From Nitrososphaerales archaeon (lineage in GTDB: Archaea > Thermoproteota > Nitrososphaeria > Nitrososphaerales > Nitrososphaeraceae): a DNA stretch of 44,776 nucleotides. Below, in pieces: positions 33,974-42,150 of this stretch (its first letter is position 1; every line of letters starts with the position of its first letter). The notes under the pieces were generated by a model. That model was not told the DNA's origin and ran no database searches. It saw only the letters and a list, made by a program, of their open reading frames with translations. A program made the position numbers and the translations under genes. The stretch spans positions 1 to 44,776 of the forward strand of contig JANWKP010000153.1 of assembly GCA_025451315.1 (NCBI GenBank), written 5' to 3'.

Positions 33974-35266
33974 TTGAAAGAAAAGCTTAAAAGAACAAAT
34001 TTTGCTAAAGAATTAAGAGAAGATATTATTGGACAGAAAGTAAATGTTGCCGGCTGGATTGAAGACATTCGCGATATTGGAAAAATAATCTTCTTAGTAA
34101 TTAGAGATATAACAGGTCCAATTCAAGTAATAGTTGATCCAGAAAAGTTCTCCCAAGTTAGGGATATACCTAGACAAAGCTCTATCATACTTTCTGGAAC
34201 AATACAAAGAAGCAAAGCAAAAGAGATGAAAGTAGAGCTTAAATTAGAAGAGATTGGAGAAATCTATTACTCTAAACATCCCCTTCCGATCGACCCAACT
34301 GGACGATTAGAGTCATCAATTGATAAGAGGTTGAATGCAAGGGCATTAGACTTGAGAAATGAAAATGTTTCTAAATTATTTGTTATAAGATCTCATGCTT
34401 TAGAAATTGTAAGACAAACTTTACGAGAGATGGCATTTCTTGAAGTTAATACTCCTAAAATTATTGGAAGTGCAAGCGAAGGAGGTGCAAATTTATTTGA
34501 ATTTGATTATTTTAAAAATAAGGCATATCTAGCACAAAGTCCTCAGCTCTATAAAGAACAACTGATATTGGCATTAGATCGTGTCTTTGAAATCGCTCCA
34601 TATTTTAGAGCAGAGAATTCTAATACTGTAAGGCATTTAACTGAATTTTATAGTGTAGATATTGAAGGAGCTTTTTTAGACTATTATGATATCATGGAAA
34701 TAATGGAGCGATTAATAAAAAATGTTATAATAGGTATACACAATTTAGGTTATCTAGATTTTAAAACAAATGAATTTGTAAAAAAGGCTATAGAGACTAA
34801 ATTCGAAAGACTAACCTATCAAGCCTGCATTCAAGAACTAAAGGAAAATGGTGAAAATGTTGTATATGGGGACGATTTATCAGATTTATCTTTACGAAAA
34901 TTAGGTGATTTACATCCCGGTTTTTATTTTATAACTGAATGGCCTCTAAAGTTAAAACCATTTTATATTCTTGAAAACGAAAATGATCATTTTCTCTCTG
35001 ATTCATTTGACTTGCAACTTGGTTATCTAGAATTAATATCAGGGGGATCACGACAATATGATCCACATAAGATTAGAAATAGATTAGCAGACCAGGGCCT
35101 TCAACCAGATAATTTTTCAGAGCATTTAAAGGTATTTGATTGGGGAATGCCACCCCACGCCGGATGTGGTCTCGGTCTAGATAGATTAATCATGAGTTTA
35201 ACGGGATCGGTGAATATAAGAGAAGTTGTCCTATATCCAAGAGACCCAGATAGGATTAGTCCTTAA
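33974..35266 (+). CDS. aspS: Aspartyl-tRNA synthetase (archaeal type)
   Basis: Attaches Asp to tRNA-Asp, and in many archaea also to tRNA-Asn. The 430-aa class IIb enzyme has an N-terminal OB-fold anticodon domain (VNVAGWIEDIRDIGKIIFLV), motif 2 around FEIAPYFRAENSNTVRHLTE, and motif 3 in HAGCGLGLDRLIMSLTG. The archaeal length lacks the bacterial insertion domain. Whether it is discriminating cannot be read from the motifs alone. Start TTG at 33974 (no earlier ATG in frame). Its 3' end overlaps the convergent JAMM gene by 11 nt. Confidence 0.95.
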   Translation: MKEKLKRTNFAKELREDIIGQKVNVAGWIEDIRDIGKIIFLVIRDITGPIQVIVDPEKFSQVRDIPRQSSIILSGTIQRSKAKEMKVELKLEEIGEIYYSKHPLPIDPTGRLESSIDKRLNARALDLRNENVSKLFVIRSHALEIVRQTLREMAFLEVNTPKIIGSASEGGANLFEFDYFKNKAYLAQSPQLYKEQLILALDRVFEIAPYFRAENSNTVRHLTEFYSVDIEGAFLDYYDIMEIMERLIKNVIIGIHNLGYLDFKTNEFVKKAIETKFERLTYQACIQELKENGENVVYGDDLSDLSLRKLGDLHPGFYFITEWPLKLKPFYILENENDHFLSDSFDLQLGYLELISGGSRQYDPHKIRNRLADQGLQPDNFSEHLKVFDWGMPPHAGCGLGLDRLIMSLTGSVNIREVVLYPRDPDRISP

Positions 35267-35675
35267 TAAAACATATACTAATTTCTTTAAGATGGTCGAA
35301 TTTATCAAATATAAATGCTTTAAAGTTATTTAACGAAGTAGAGTAAATTATCCAAATAACTGGATTAAGCAGCATAAAAATTTGATCAGTTTTGGAAGGG
35401 AGAAGTTTAGATGGGTGTGAATGAAAAATTGAAATAACATCTAGTTCTGATAATCTAGCTGTATTATATGCATTATAGAGATCGTCAGGATTAATATTAA
35501 ATGCAACCGAAGAATGCAATGAGTTAGTCATTGGCAATATAGATTTAACAATAGATTTGGTATCGACTCTCTTTCCTAACAATATAGCGCAAGATTCGTT
35601 TGGTAATGAGCTAATTGCTAATTTTGTGAGCGCGTTCAAATGGCTATTATATAATAATATTAATTCCTTATTCAT
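35256..35675 (-). CDS. JAMM/MPN+ metalloprotease
   Basis: A 139-aa protein with the full zinc-protease signature: Glu in NESCAILLG (about residue 27), then HSHPSKLLPSKTD (H-x-H-x10-D, about residues 86-98) with the Ser. Proteins of this class cleave isopeptide or thioester-linked ubiquitin-like modifiers (archaeal desampylases) or process MoaD/ThiS-like proteins. The length fits single-domain archaeal JAMM enzymes. No ubiquitin-like gene is adjacent, so the substrate is unknown. Confidence 0.88.
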   Translation of the reverse strand: MNKELILLYNSHLNALTKLAISSLPNESCAILLGKRVDTKSIVKSILPMTNSLHSSVAFNINPDDLYNAYNTARLSELDVISIFHSHPSKLLPSKTDQIFMLLNPVIWIIYSTSLNNFKAFIFDKFDHLKEISICFIKD

Positions 35676-35834
35676 TAGATTCAGAGCATAAGTGTCCTTT
35701 ATATTTATAGAAAAAAATGAAACTCGTTACTAGCAGTAATAATAATTCATCAATATCAAAAAAACAGATAAGGTAAACCCATCATATTAATTTGCGATAT
35801 CAATTTAATTGTTGTTCTTAATATATAAAAGAAA

Positions 35835-36647
35835 TTATTCTAATTGAAATTTTCCTTTCATATAGGGATGTATCGTACAGAAATAATCATATTCCTTTTC
35901 TTTAAGATCTGCACGTAAAAGAGTATAATTAGCACTTCCCATTATTATAGACGAGTCAAATGATTTACCATCATCCTTTAAACTAGTTACGGTATGAGGT
36001 ACATTATCTTGGTTTATCCAATTAATACCCACAAATTCTTTCTTAACCGCTAACACATCAGGATCAAAATCTGGATTACCTTGGGCTGAAGAACCAGCAA
36101 GAATATTCACTTTAGCTAGTTTTGTGATATCGATATTTGTAACCGGTTTTAAATCAGCTGTTGTAAGATCCTTTGTTTCTTCTGACTCAGCTTCGGGATT
36201 TTGAAGCTGGTTTCCAACCGTGGAAAACGAAACGATACCAATAATAACTGCAACAACAAATGAGGCCAGATAAAGTTTTACTTTTGAACTATTTCTGTAT
36301 ATTCCAAGAATTACTGCAGCGGCGGTTACTGAAACAAGTATTAATACTCCAATGTAAACAAATATTGTAGGTGTCTGTCCACTTGAATAGACAGCTCCAA
36401 CCAATCCTATTATAACTAAGATTCCTAACGTTATAAAAGAACCGAGTTTAGCTTTCCTAGAAGAAGGAAATCCGTCCTTAAAAATACCAGGAGCTAAAAA
36501 TATTAGACCTATTAAAAGCGTCAGCAGCGAAACAGCATGCATCCCATCAAGAAATGTTTTGGCAATACCAGATAACGCGACGAATACTCCTACAATTCCT
36601 AGAGAGGTCAATCCTATGCCTGGCGTTAACAAATCCCAGTCTGCCAT
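35835..36647 (-). CDS. Membrane-anchored type 1 copper protein (cupredoxin)
   Basis: From ATG 36647 (MADWDLLTP) the protein has 270 aa: about five transmembrane helices (residues about 8-145), a linker, then a C-terminal plastocyanin-like domain facing outside. All four copper ligands are present: His in NVPHTVTS, and Cys, His and Met in YFCTIHPYMKG. It likely carries electrons at the membrane, as such proteins do in thaumarchaeal respiration. The track start at 36773 lies inside the divergent ctaB leader and would add 42 unlikely residues, so I trimmed it. Divergent from heme O synthase. Confidence 0.88.
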   Translation of the reverse strand: MADWDLLTPGIGLTSLGIVGVFVALSGIAKTFLDGMHAVSLLTLLIGLIFLAPGIFKDGFPSSRKAKLGSFITLGILVIIGLVGAVYSSGQTPTIFVYIGVLILVSVTAAAVILGIYRNSSKVKLYLASFVVAVIIGIVSFSTVGNQLQNPEAESEETKDLTTADLKPVTNIDITKLAKVNILAGSSAQGNPDFDPDVLAVKKEFVGINWINQDNVPHTVTSLKDDGKSFDSSIIMGSANYTLLRADLKEKEYDYFCTIHPYMKGKFQLE

Positions 36648-36702
36648 GCTTTGTATTTTGGAGAATTTCGCTATAATTTTAACCTTTTCAACCAATGATA
36701 AA

Positions 36703-36711
36703 TTTATAAAT
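36703..36711 (+). promoter_or_regulatory. TATA box for ctaB in the cupredoxin/ctaB divergent region
   Basis: tttataaat in the short region between the copper protein and ctaB. With a TSS about 26 nt downstream, the transcript would begin near 36733, which favours the internal GTG start at 36792. On the opposite strand TTAAAATTATAG about 30 nt before 36647 is the copper-protein box. Confidence 0.45.
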
Positions 36712-36722
36712 TTCCTTGGGAA

Positions 36723-37679
36723 TTGAAAGTTAGCAGTAGAACGAATAAAATAAATCCAAGATATGTAAAACAATTTTGGAGATCCAATGCAGTGGATATA
36801 AAATCATATATTGAAGTTTCAAAACCTCGTATTGTAGTAGTATTAGTAATAACAGCAATAACTTCTTTGCTAGGTGCAACTCGATTCGATAGTACACCAA
36901 ATATTCCTTGGGATGTTTCTTTCTGGCAAGTTGGTTTTTTACTTCTGGCTGGTGCACTTGCTTCTATGGGTTCTAGCGCATTAAACCAATACTATGATAG
37001 AGATATTGATAAATCCATGGTACGAACATCAAAGAGGCCAATTCCATCAGGTGAATTATCTTCGAAGACTGTTTTAGTTTATGGTCTTTCTCTGAGTATT
37101 ATTTCGGTGGTAATTGCTTGGTTAACATTAAATCCTGTAGCTACTTTTATGATTGCATTAGGAATATTTTTTTATGTTATAATATATACAGTATGGCTTA
37201 AGAGGTCAAATTCTGCTAATATAGTAATTGGAGGATTTGCTGGAAGTGCTGCATCTATGGCAGGATGGGCGACTACAACTGGCTCGATTGATTTAACAGG
37301 ATTCTTGGTCGGTTGGCTTGTCTTCATGTGGACTCCCCCTCATTTTTGGTGTCTTGCAATAAAAATGAGAGAAGAGTATGCCAGTGCCAAGATTCCCATG
37401 TTGCCAGTTTTAATAGGAAATGAAAGAACTGCCAAATATATCTTCATTAACACTGCTATATTGCTTCCATTTTCTATTTCCTTATACTTTTTTGGACTAG
37501 GTCTTTTATATACTTCTATAGCCTTAATTTCAGGAACTCTGATGCTCATTTATCATTATAAATTAACTAAGAATCCTACTCCAGAATTTGCATGGAAAGC
37601 ATACAAAGTAACTGCTCCATATCTTGTCATAATCTTTATTGCAGTAGCTGTAGATGCACTATTCTACTATAGGATTTAA
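36723..37679 (+). CDS. ctaB: Protoheme IX farnesyltransferase (heme O synthase)
   Basis: Adds a farnesyl group to heme B for terminal heme-copper oxidases. The 318-aa membrane protein has about eight helices, the first Asp-rich motif NQYYDRDIDKSMVRTSKRP (about residues 88-106) and a second conserved loop WLKRSNSANIVIGG, with MWTPPHFWCLAI also typical of UbiA-family CtaB. The track start is TTG 36723. The TATA box (36703-36711) is close to it, and GTG 36792 (VDIKSYIEVSKPR), preceded by a GGAG, gives a more family-like N-terminus. The true start is therefore undecided. Divergent from the copper protein. Confidence 0.92.
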   Translation: MKVSSRTNKINPRYVKQFWRSNAVDIKSYIEVSKPRIVVVLVITAITSLLGATRFDSTPNIPWDVSFWQVGFLLLAGALASMGSSALNQYYDRDIDKSMVRTSKRPIPSGELSSKTVLVYGLSLSIISVVIAWLTLNPVATFMIALGIFFYVIIYTVWLKRSNSANIVIGGFAGSAASMAGWATTTGSIDLTGFLVGWLVFMWTPPHFWCLAIKMREEYASAKIPMLPVLIGNERTAKYIFINTAILLPFSISLYFFGLGLLYTSIALISGTLMLIYHYKLTKNPTPEFAWKAYKVTAPYLVIIFIAVAVDALFYYRI

Positions 37680-37712
37680 GGGAGTAGTCAGAAGTAGCTC
37701 TTAACTACTCAA

Positions 37713-37922
37713 TCATTTTATTAACTCTATCCGTCTTTTATCTTTCGAGATCCATGAGACCCTCAAAAGCCCATATATTTCGAGATCCAATAATATCTTG
37801 TTAATTTCAGCACTATCCAATTCTATTCCTTCTTTGGATAAGAGTGAACTTAATTCTGAATCAGTTAAAGTGTTGGATTGTTTTATTTTTTCATAAACAA
37901 TATTTCTTATTGGATATCTCAA
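37713..37922 (-). CDS. Small winged-helix protein (69 aa)
   Basis: A 69-aa protein with three helices and a wing: IRNIVYEKIKQSNTLTDSEL, then LSSLLSKEGIELDSAEINKI as helix-turn-helix, and LEIYGLLRVSWISKDKRRIE as recognition and wing strands. It is a plausible minimal DNA-binding domain. TTG start at 37922. It lies 58 nt downstream of aEF-1beta on the same strand and converges with ctaB. Confidence 0.75.
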   Translation of the reverse strand: MRYPIRNIVYEKIKQSNTLTDSELSSLLSKEGIELDSAEINKILLDLEIYGLLRVSWISKDKRRIELIK

Positions 37923-37980
37923 ACTAATTAAACTAGCTTTGGCAATTATATTAAAATATCTCTAGGATGAAAATAGGTGG

Positions 37981-38262
37981 TTACTTAATATTTACTGATT
38001 TTCTACTTATATTCACTACTTGAATTTCACTAACTCCCTCAGTTTTTTTAATATATTCTTCCAAGGAATCCATTTGGCCTTCTTCGTCGTTTAAACTAAA
38101 ATCACATATTAAAGAGTTAAGTCCAAAAGCAATAGGTTCTTTTCCATATCTTTCTATTCCCATTCCAGTTGGTATACTCGACTTTAATTTGGTAATTACT
38201 TGATCGAGATCTGTGTCTGCTTCTGACGGCAGGATTTTAATTCGAGCAACTAATCGTGACAA
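37981..38262 (-). CDS. ef1b: Elongation factor 1-beta (aEF-1beta, nucleotide exchange factor)
   Basis: Promotes GDP/GTP exchange on aEF-1A. Starting at TTG 38262 it is 93 aa (LSRLVARIKILPSEADTDLD...), with the family segments GIERYGKEPIAFGLNSLIC and DSLEEYIKKTEGVSEIQVVN. Archaeal homologues are about 88-92 aa, so the 123-aa track version includes 30 false residues that overlap the upstream zinc-ribbon gene in another frame. The start is one nucleotide after the zinc-ribbon stop (TAA-A-TTG), which indicates tight translational coupling. Confidence 0.9.
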   Translation of the reverse strand: MSRLVARIKILPSEADTDLDQVITKLKSSIPTGMGIERYGKEPIAFGLNSLICDFSLNDEEGQMDSLEEYIKKTEGVSEIQVVNISRKSVNIK

Positions 38263-38263
38263 T

Positions 38264-38440
38264 TTATGGACCTTCAAAACTACAGTTAACACATTTATAC
38301 AATCTGGCGAATTCTCTACAGCTTTGACATCTCCATAATAGTACATAACCACAATTAGGACAATAAAATTTTACACATTCATCATTTGGCATAATAGGTC
38401 TATTACATGATGAACAAACAGGCAATTGCAACGTTGACAT
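38264..38440 (-). CDS. Small zinc-ribbon protein partner of aEF-1beta (58 aa, not in the ORF track)
   Basis: ATG 38440 to TAA 38264. It encodes 58 residues with four CxxC-type knuckles: CSSCNRPIMP, CPNCGYVLLW, CQSCREFARL and CVNCSFEGP. This eight-Cys, two-zinc pattern is the archaeal zinc-finger protein usually encoded directly before EF-1beta (DUF1610-like, HVO_2753 type). It fell below the 60-aa track cutoff. The TAA is separated from the aEF-1beta start by one nucleotide. Role probably in translation or RNA binding, by neighbourhood. Confidence 0.9.
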   Translation of the reverse strand: MSTLQLPVCSSCNRPIMPNDECVKFYCPNCGYVLLWRCQSCREFARLYKCVNCSFEGP

Positions 38441-38479
38441 TTTAAATCTATTGGAAAAATAACCGAATTTATATTTTGC

Positions 38480-39655
38480 TTAATTTAGAAGATGTCTAAA
38501 TTCATTCCCTAATAACGTACTTATCAATTTGATAGCCTTTTTTGATCCCAAAATCTTTGATAGAGCAAAGCTATGAAAATCAAAATTTGCTGACCTTGAT
38601 ATTTCTAAAATATCGGAATCAGAAATAATAGAAAATATTGCATCAATTGACTTGTTGTCCAATCTTTCCATTATCTTTCTAAAAAAGAGCATTCTTTGGA
38701 ACTCTTTACCAAATATTGAAAACCATTCCTTCTCATAGTCAATACCCAGTGATTTAATCATCGATTTTTTATTTAGTGCAATATGATTTCCACCCAAAAT
38801 TCCACCCATTCCGCAAGAAAAAATACCACCAGCAGTTGTAGGTTTTGTTTGGCCTGCTGCATCTCCAACAATTACTGTATTATCAAATACAAATTTTTTT
38901 AATGGGCCGCCTATCCAAACTGGTGCATAAATTTTACGTATAATAGAATATTTAGAACCAAAGCTCTCGATAAATGATTCAACGGTTTGTAAAGGGTTTA
39001 TTTTTCTCCCTGCGACTCCAAACTTGCCTTTGCCATTACCACTCGGAATTATCCATGCAAAGAAATCAGGATATTTTTCCTTGTCAAATTTCACTAGTAT
39101 CTCGTTTGGACGTATCCAATCTGCATAAATTTCATATTGGGCAGATTGCAATACACCATCTCTAGTGTGATTATTAATAAGAGAAGTGATACCTCTTGCA
39201 TCAATAAAAAACTGGGAATAGTAAATATTATCTTTAGTTTTGATTTTGAACTCTTTTTTAGAGCTATCATAATTCACTGACATCACTAGGCTTCGAGTTC
39301 TTATTTCACTCCCTAATTTCTGAGCCTGAAATGCAACTTGTTTGTCAAGTTCCCTTCTGTCTAAAACTATTATTTTTTCTCTATTTGTACAGACTTCAAA
39401 TCCTTGGTTGGATGAGACAATTTTTGCTTTATTTACCTCAGTTAAAATTGCCTTACTCGAAGGAATTATTCCTAATTGTTTTAATCCCTCAAGACTAACT
39501 AAACCGCCACAATGTTCCGGAGTGCCAACTTCATAATCTTCTTCTAATACTGCAACAGAAAGACCAAATTTTGAAATTTCCCTAGCGCATAATAATCCAG
39601 AAATGCTACCACCTACAACTATGGAATCAAATTTTTTTTCCATGATAATATCCAA
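38480..39655 (-). CDS. Geranylgeranyl reductase family protein (archaeal lipid saturation)
   Basis: FAD-dependent reductase that hydrogenates geranylgeranyl chains of archaeal membrane lipids. The 391-aa protein has the N-terminal dinucleotide fold DSIVVGGSISGLLCAREI, the family Cys in TPEHCGGLVS (about residue 48), a central FFAWIIPSGNGKGKFGVAG strand, and the FAD-binding VIVGDAAGQTKPTTAGG then FSCGMGG. The substrate could be digeranylgeranylglycerol lipid or another polyprenol; homologues vary. The protein may begin at M5 (EKKFDSIVV). It is upstream of the zinc-ribbon gene. Confidence 0.9.
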   Translation of the reverse strand: MDIIMEKKFDSIVVGGSISGLLCAREISKFGLSVAVLEEDYEVGTPEHCGGLVSLEGLKQLGIIPSSKAILTEVNKAKIVSSNQGFEVCTNREKIIVLDRRELDKQVAFQAQKLGSEIRTRSLVMSVNYDSSKKEFKIKTKDNIYYSQFFIDARGITSLINNHTRDGVLQSAQYEIYADWIRPNEILVKFDKEKYPDFFAWIIPSGNGKGKFGVAGRKINPLQTVESFIESFGSKYSIIRKIYAPVWIGGPLKKFVFDNTVIVGDAAGQTKPTTAGGIFSCGMGGILGGNHIALNKKSMIKSLGIDYEKEWFSIFGKEFQRMLFFRKIMERLDNKSIDAIFSIISDSDILEISRSANFDFHSFALSKILGSKKAIKLISTLLGNEFRHLLN

Positions 39656-39689
39656 TTATTTTAATACAAATAATTAAAATGTATTTTTA

Positions 39690-40043
39690 ATGGAATTAAA
39701 ACAAGTCATAATAGTAAGAAAAGATTTGAAAATGGGTAGTGGTAAGTTGGCTGCACAGGTTGCCCATGCGGCTATATTATCAAGCGAAAGAGCACGAAAT
39801 AGAAATATGGAATGGTTTAAAGGATGGTTCGAAGGGGGACAACCTAAAATAGTTTTAAAAGTTAACTCATTAGAAGATTTAGAGAAAATTAACAAGTTAG
39901 GTCAATTCAATAATTTACCGACTGCCATTGTTAGAGATGCTGGATTAACCCAATTGGAGGCTGGTACTGCTACTTGTGTTGGTATTGGTCCTGCACCAGA
40001 TTATTTAATAGATAAGATTACAGGTGGATTGAAACTACTTTAA
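39690..40043 (+). CDS. pth2: Peptidyl-tRNA hydrolase 2 (Pth2)
   Basis: Releases tRNA from stalled peptidyl-tRNA. The 117-aa sequence is the archaeal/eukaryotic Pth2 fold with VRKDLKMGSGKLAAQVAHA at the N-terminus (substrate Lys and His), and DAGLTQLEAGTATCVGIGP with catalytic Asp and Thr near residue 84-102. ATG start, 34 nt from the divergent geranylgeranyl reductase. Confidence 0.94.
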   Translation: MELKQVIIVRKDLKMGSGKLAAQVAHAAILSSERARNRNMEWFKGWFEGGQPKIVLKVNSLEDLEKINKLGQFNNLPTAIVRDAGLTQLEAGTATCVGIGPAPDYLIDKITGGLKLL

Positions 40044-40207
40044 TAAAATCATTTTGTTAATGTCTCTATAAAGTTAAATGTATATTAGTATGAGATTTTA
40101 ATATTATACCGAATCCTCACATAATAATAAATTTAAGGCTTATTAGTTAGTTAACATTTATTAACACAAATATTTATTTTCATTCCCACATTATTAATTA
40201 ATACTAT

Positions 40208-40591
40208 TTGCGCAAGAGAAAAAAAAATTCCATCCATAATTCCCAAATTACTTTAGACGAATTTTTAATTAAAAAATTTAAAGAAAAGATAGATAAAGTC
40301 CTTCTAATTAGCAATAAGAATAATCATCCTATTGTTTTGTATCGAAGAACTATTGAGGAAAATGAAGTAAGCATTGAGGAAGAAATAGCTACTGTTTCAG
40401 AAAAATATGTAGTAGTTCAAATTTTTACTCACGGTGGATATCTACCTGTGTTATTTAGAGAACAACATATCTTTACTTCTGATGAGTTTCCTTATTGGAT
40501 TATAAAAAGAAGTCGTAATATGGTATTACATTGCTTGGAAAATATTGATGAATTTATAAATAATTATAACAATGGGGATTTTGACCTTTGA
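40208..40591 (+). CDS. Hypothetical basic protein (127 aa)
   Basis: A 127-aa protein, Lys/Glu rich, with LDEFLIKKFKEKIDKVLLIS, a polar IEEEIATVSEKYVVVQIFTH stretch, and a tail RNMVLHCLENIDEFINNY. Possibly an alpha/beta fold. No family recognised. Track start TTG 40208. Codon use and composition look like a real gene. The 3' side borders the decayed transposon region. Confidence 0.6.
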   Translation: MRKRKKNSIHNSQITLDEFLIKKFKEKIDKVLLISNKNNHPIVLYRRTIEENEVSIEEEIATVSEKYVVVQIFTHGGYLPVLFREQHIFTSDEFPYWIIKRSRNMVLHCLENIDEFINNYNNGDFDL

Positions 40592-40711
40592 AAAAGACTA
40601 GGTAACTAATCGCTATTATTTATTATAATTATTTAGTAGTTAATGAAAGTTTTATAGCTATGAATGTCTTATTTTAATAACTTGTTAAATTTAGGATAAA
40701 TAGAATCTACA

Positions 40712-41338
40712 GTTATTGTCATGTACTAGTTGTATTTGATTTATTAGTTTCAGGTAAGAAATACTTCCAAGGCAATTGAACATCTCATAGTGAGAAGTTG
40801 TGTTACTTTTTGAAATTGGATACAAATGTGAGGATCAAATCCAGTTTCCCAAGAGAATGATAAGAATTTCTGAAGATAAGCGATGAGACTATTGTTCCAG
40901 ATTGGCAATAATCATACATGGGTTTGGATCTGCATTGAACCAGTAAACCAAGACTATACTTTGTATTCATGTTTCTAATATACTAAATATGCTTATTATG
41001 CCATATTTGTTTGGAATCAATAGTTGAAAACTATTGTCGAAATATTCAGATTATAAAACATAGTATCCAGAAGCATGTCTTTTCCTTGATTTAAAAATAG
41101 CCTGAATTCACTATTGGAAAAGAGTTTGATAGAAAGAATGATGTAGTAATTAAGGACAGAACTTAATCTTTTGATGGTCAATATCCTGATAATGATAATG
41201 AAAATAAACAAAAATTGTGAGCTATTTCATAGATGCAAATGGATTAGATTATTTGTATATACATATAAGATTGCCATTCCAAACAAAACTCCATTTCTTG
41301 TGAAAGGAGTGGATTATTCAAGTTAATATGATAATAAC
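40712..41338 (+). mobile_element. Degenerate IS6/IS240-like transposon remnant
   Basis: Imperfect inverted termini gttattgtcat (left, 40712) and atgataataac (right, 41328-41338) enclose a broken transposase frame. The total of about 0.63 kb is shorter than a typical 0.8-kb IS6 element, so an internal deletion is likely. No target duplication was found, as expected for an old copy. Confidence 0.45.
40745..41326 (+). pseudogene. Decayed DDE transposase (IS6/IS240-like integrase)
   Basis: Plus-strand fragments in shifting frames read, in order, NTSKAIEHLIVRS and TFxNWIQ (N-terminal HTH region of the family), IGNNHTWVWICIEPVNQ (first DDE segment), EKSLIERMM then KDRTxSFDGQYP (end of the DDE core), and NCELFHRCKWIRLFVYTYKI (C-terminus). 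Several stops and frame changes separate them, so no intact protein can be made. The order and spacing match COG3316-type transposases as I recall them. Confidence 0.7.
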
Positions 41339-41776
41339 GACTGAACCTCAATTCTTTAATTCCATTTTCTATTCTGTAATTCTAATTGATTAAATCTACA
41401 TTAGTAGTCTACTCTATCACTAATACTTTCAATGTTACATTGATAGTGGTTTGACAGTGATAGTTATGAAAGACATATAATTTGATAGTGATTGCAAAAG
41501 AAATTAGCGATTGACGGTTGATCGACAATAAATATAGTCAGTGTCAAGACCATTTAGACATATTTTGTTCTAATTTTCGCTCTTTTCTTAAAGATTTTTA
41601 TTACCTTTCAAAGAAAAACATATTAACTAAAAATCCACATTTCACTATTGACAAATATTTTTCCTAAATAACAAAACAAAGGTAGTGTTTCTGACCATTG
41701 TGTACCTTTACAAAAAAGACAATTATAGTTGGAAATCTAAATCGACTCAATCATACTACTTATAACAATTTATATA

Positions 41777-41798
41777 TTTTTTGATCAATATCAAAAAA
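41777..41798. repeat. Perfect 9-bp hairpin within a larger palindrome
   Basis: TTTTTTGAT-CAAT-ATCAAAAAA can form a nine-pair stem with a four-base loop. Outside it, TATAAC (41761-41766) and GTTATA (about 41801-41806) extend the symmetry. It could be a terminator-like hairpin or a protein site; no gene depends on it obviously. Confidence 0.5.
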
Positions 41799-42150
41799 TC
41801 GTTATATGATGTAATAATAATTTTTAGATTATAGGATCTTACAATGCTATATTTTTGCATATTAGAAATTTATATAAAACTTTTCTAGAATCTTACCATT
41901 TACATTTTTTTTATTTTTCTTCTACAGAATCTATTAATTCTTTTTTTAATTCTTCTCAAAGTTTTGATCCGAGGGAGATTCTGTATCAATATTATTAGAA
42001 CTTTCAATAAGCTGTATTAAGATAGATATAGAGTAATTACCTTTATCTTAAAATTTTATTATTTTTGTGCTTAATTGTACGAGATATTTTCGATTCTATT
42101 AATATATTTTCCTTGATTTAACAACGCCTTATGATGAGTTATACATCTTA

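Larger units (their letters stand above)
40592..42150. other. Long gene-free interval (about 1.56 kb)
   Basis: Contains the degenerate transposon at about 40712-41338. From 41341 to 42150 I see no coding frame, tRNA or CRISPR, only AT-rich sequence with short repeated words (TGATAGTG near 41440 and 41477; CTATCAC/GTGATAG inverted) and the palindrome at 41761-41806. The ORF at 41017-41211 (minus) is an antisense shadow of the dead transposase. Confidence 0.5.

Noticed and set aside
35835-36773. 312-aa version of the copper protein
   Set aside because: The first 42 residues overlap the ctaB leader. ATG 36647 gives a clean N-terminal helix and a properly placed TATA box.
37981-38352. 123-aa version of aEF-1beta
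   Set aside because: The extra 30 residues overlap the zinc-ribbon gene in another frame. The family length of about 90 aa fits TTG 38262.
41017-41211. 64-aa minus-strand ORF
   Set aside because: Low-complexity Ile/Phe/Leu composition, antisense to the decayed transposase.
41405-41500. Possible CRISPR-like repeats (TGATAGTG words)
   Set aside because: The copies are short, irregularly spaced and not separated by unique spacers of constant length. No cas gene is present.
40712-41535. Alternative right end of the degenerate IS at GACAATAA (41524)
   Set aside because: Only 8 nt match. The atgataataac at 41328-41338 lies right after the transposase C-terminus and matches the left end over more positions.
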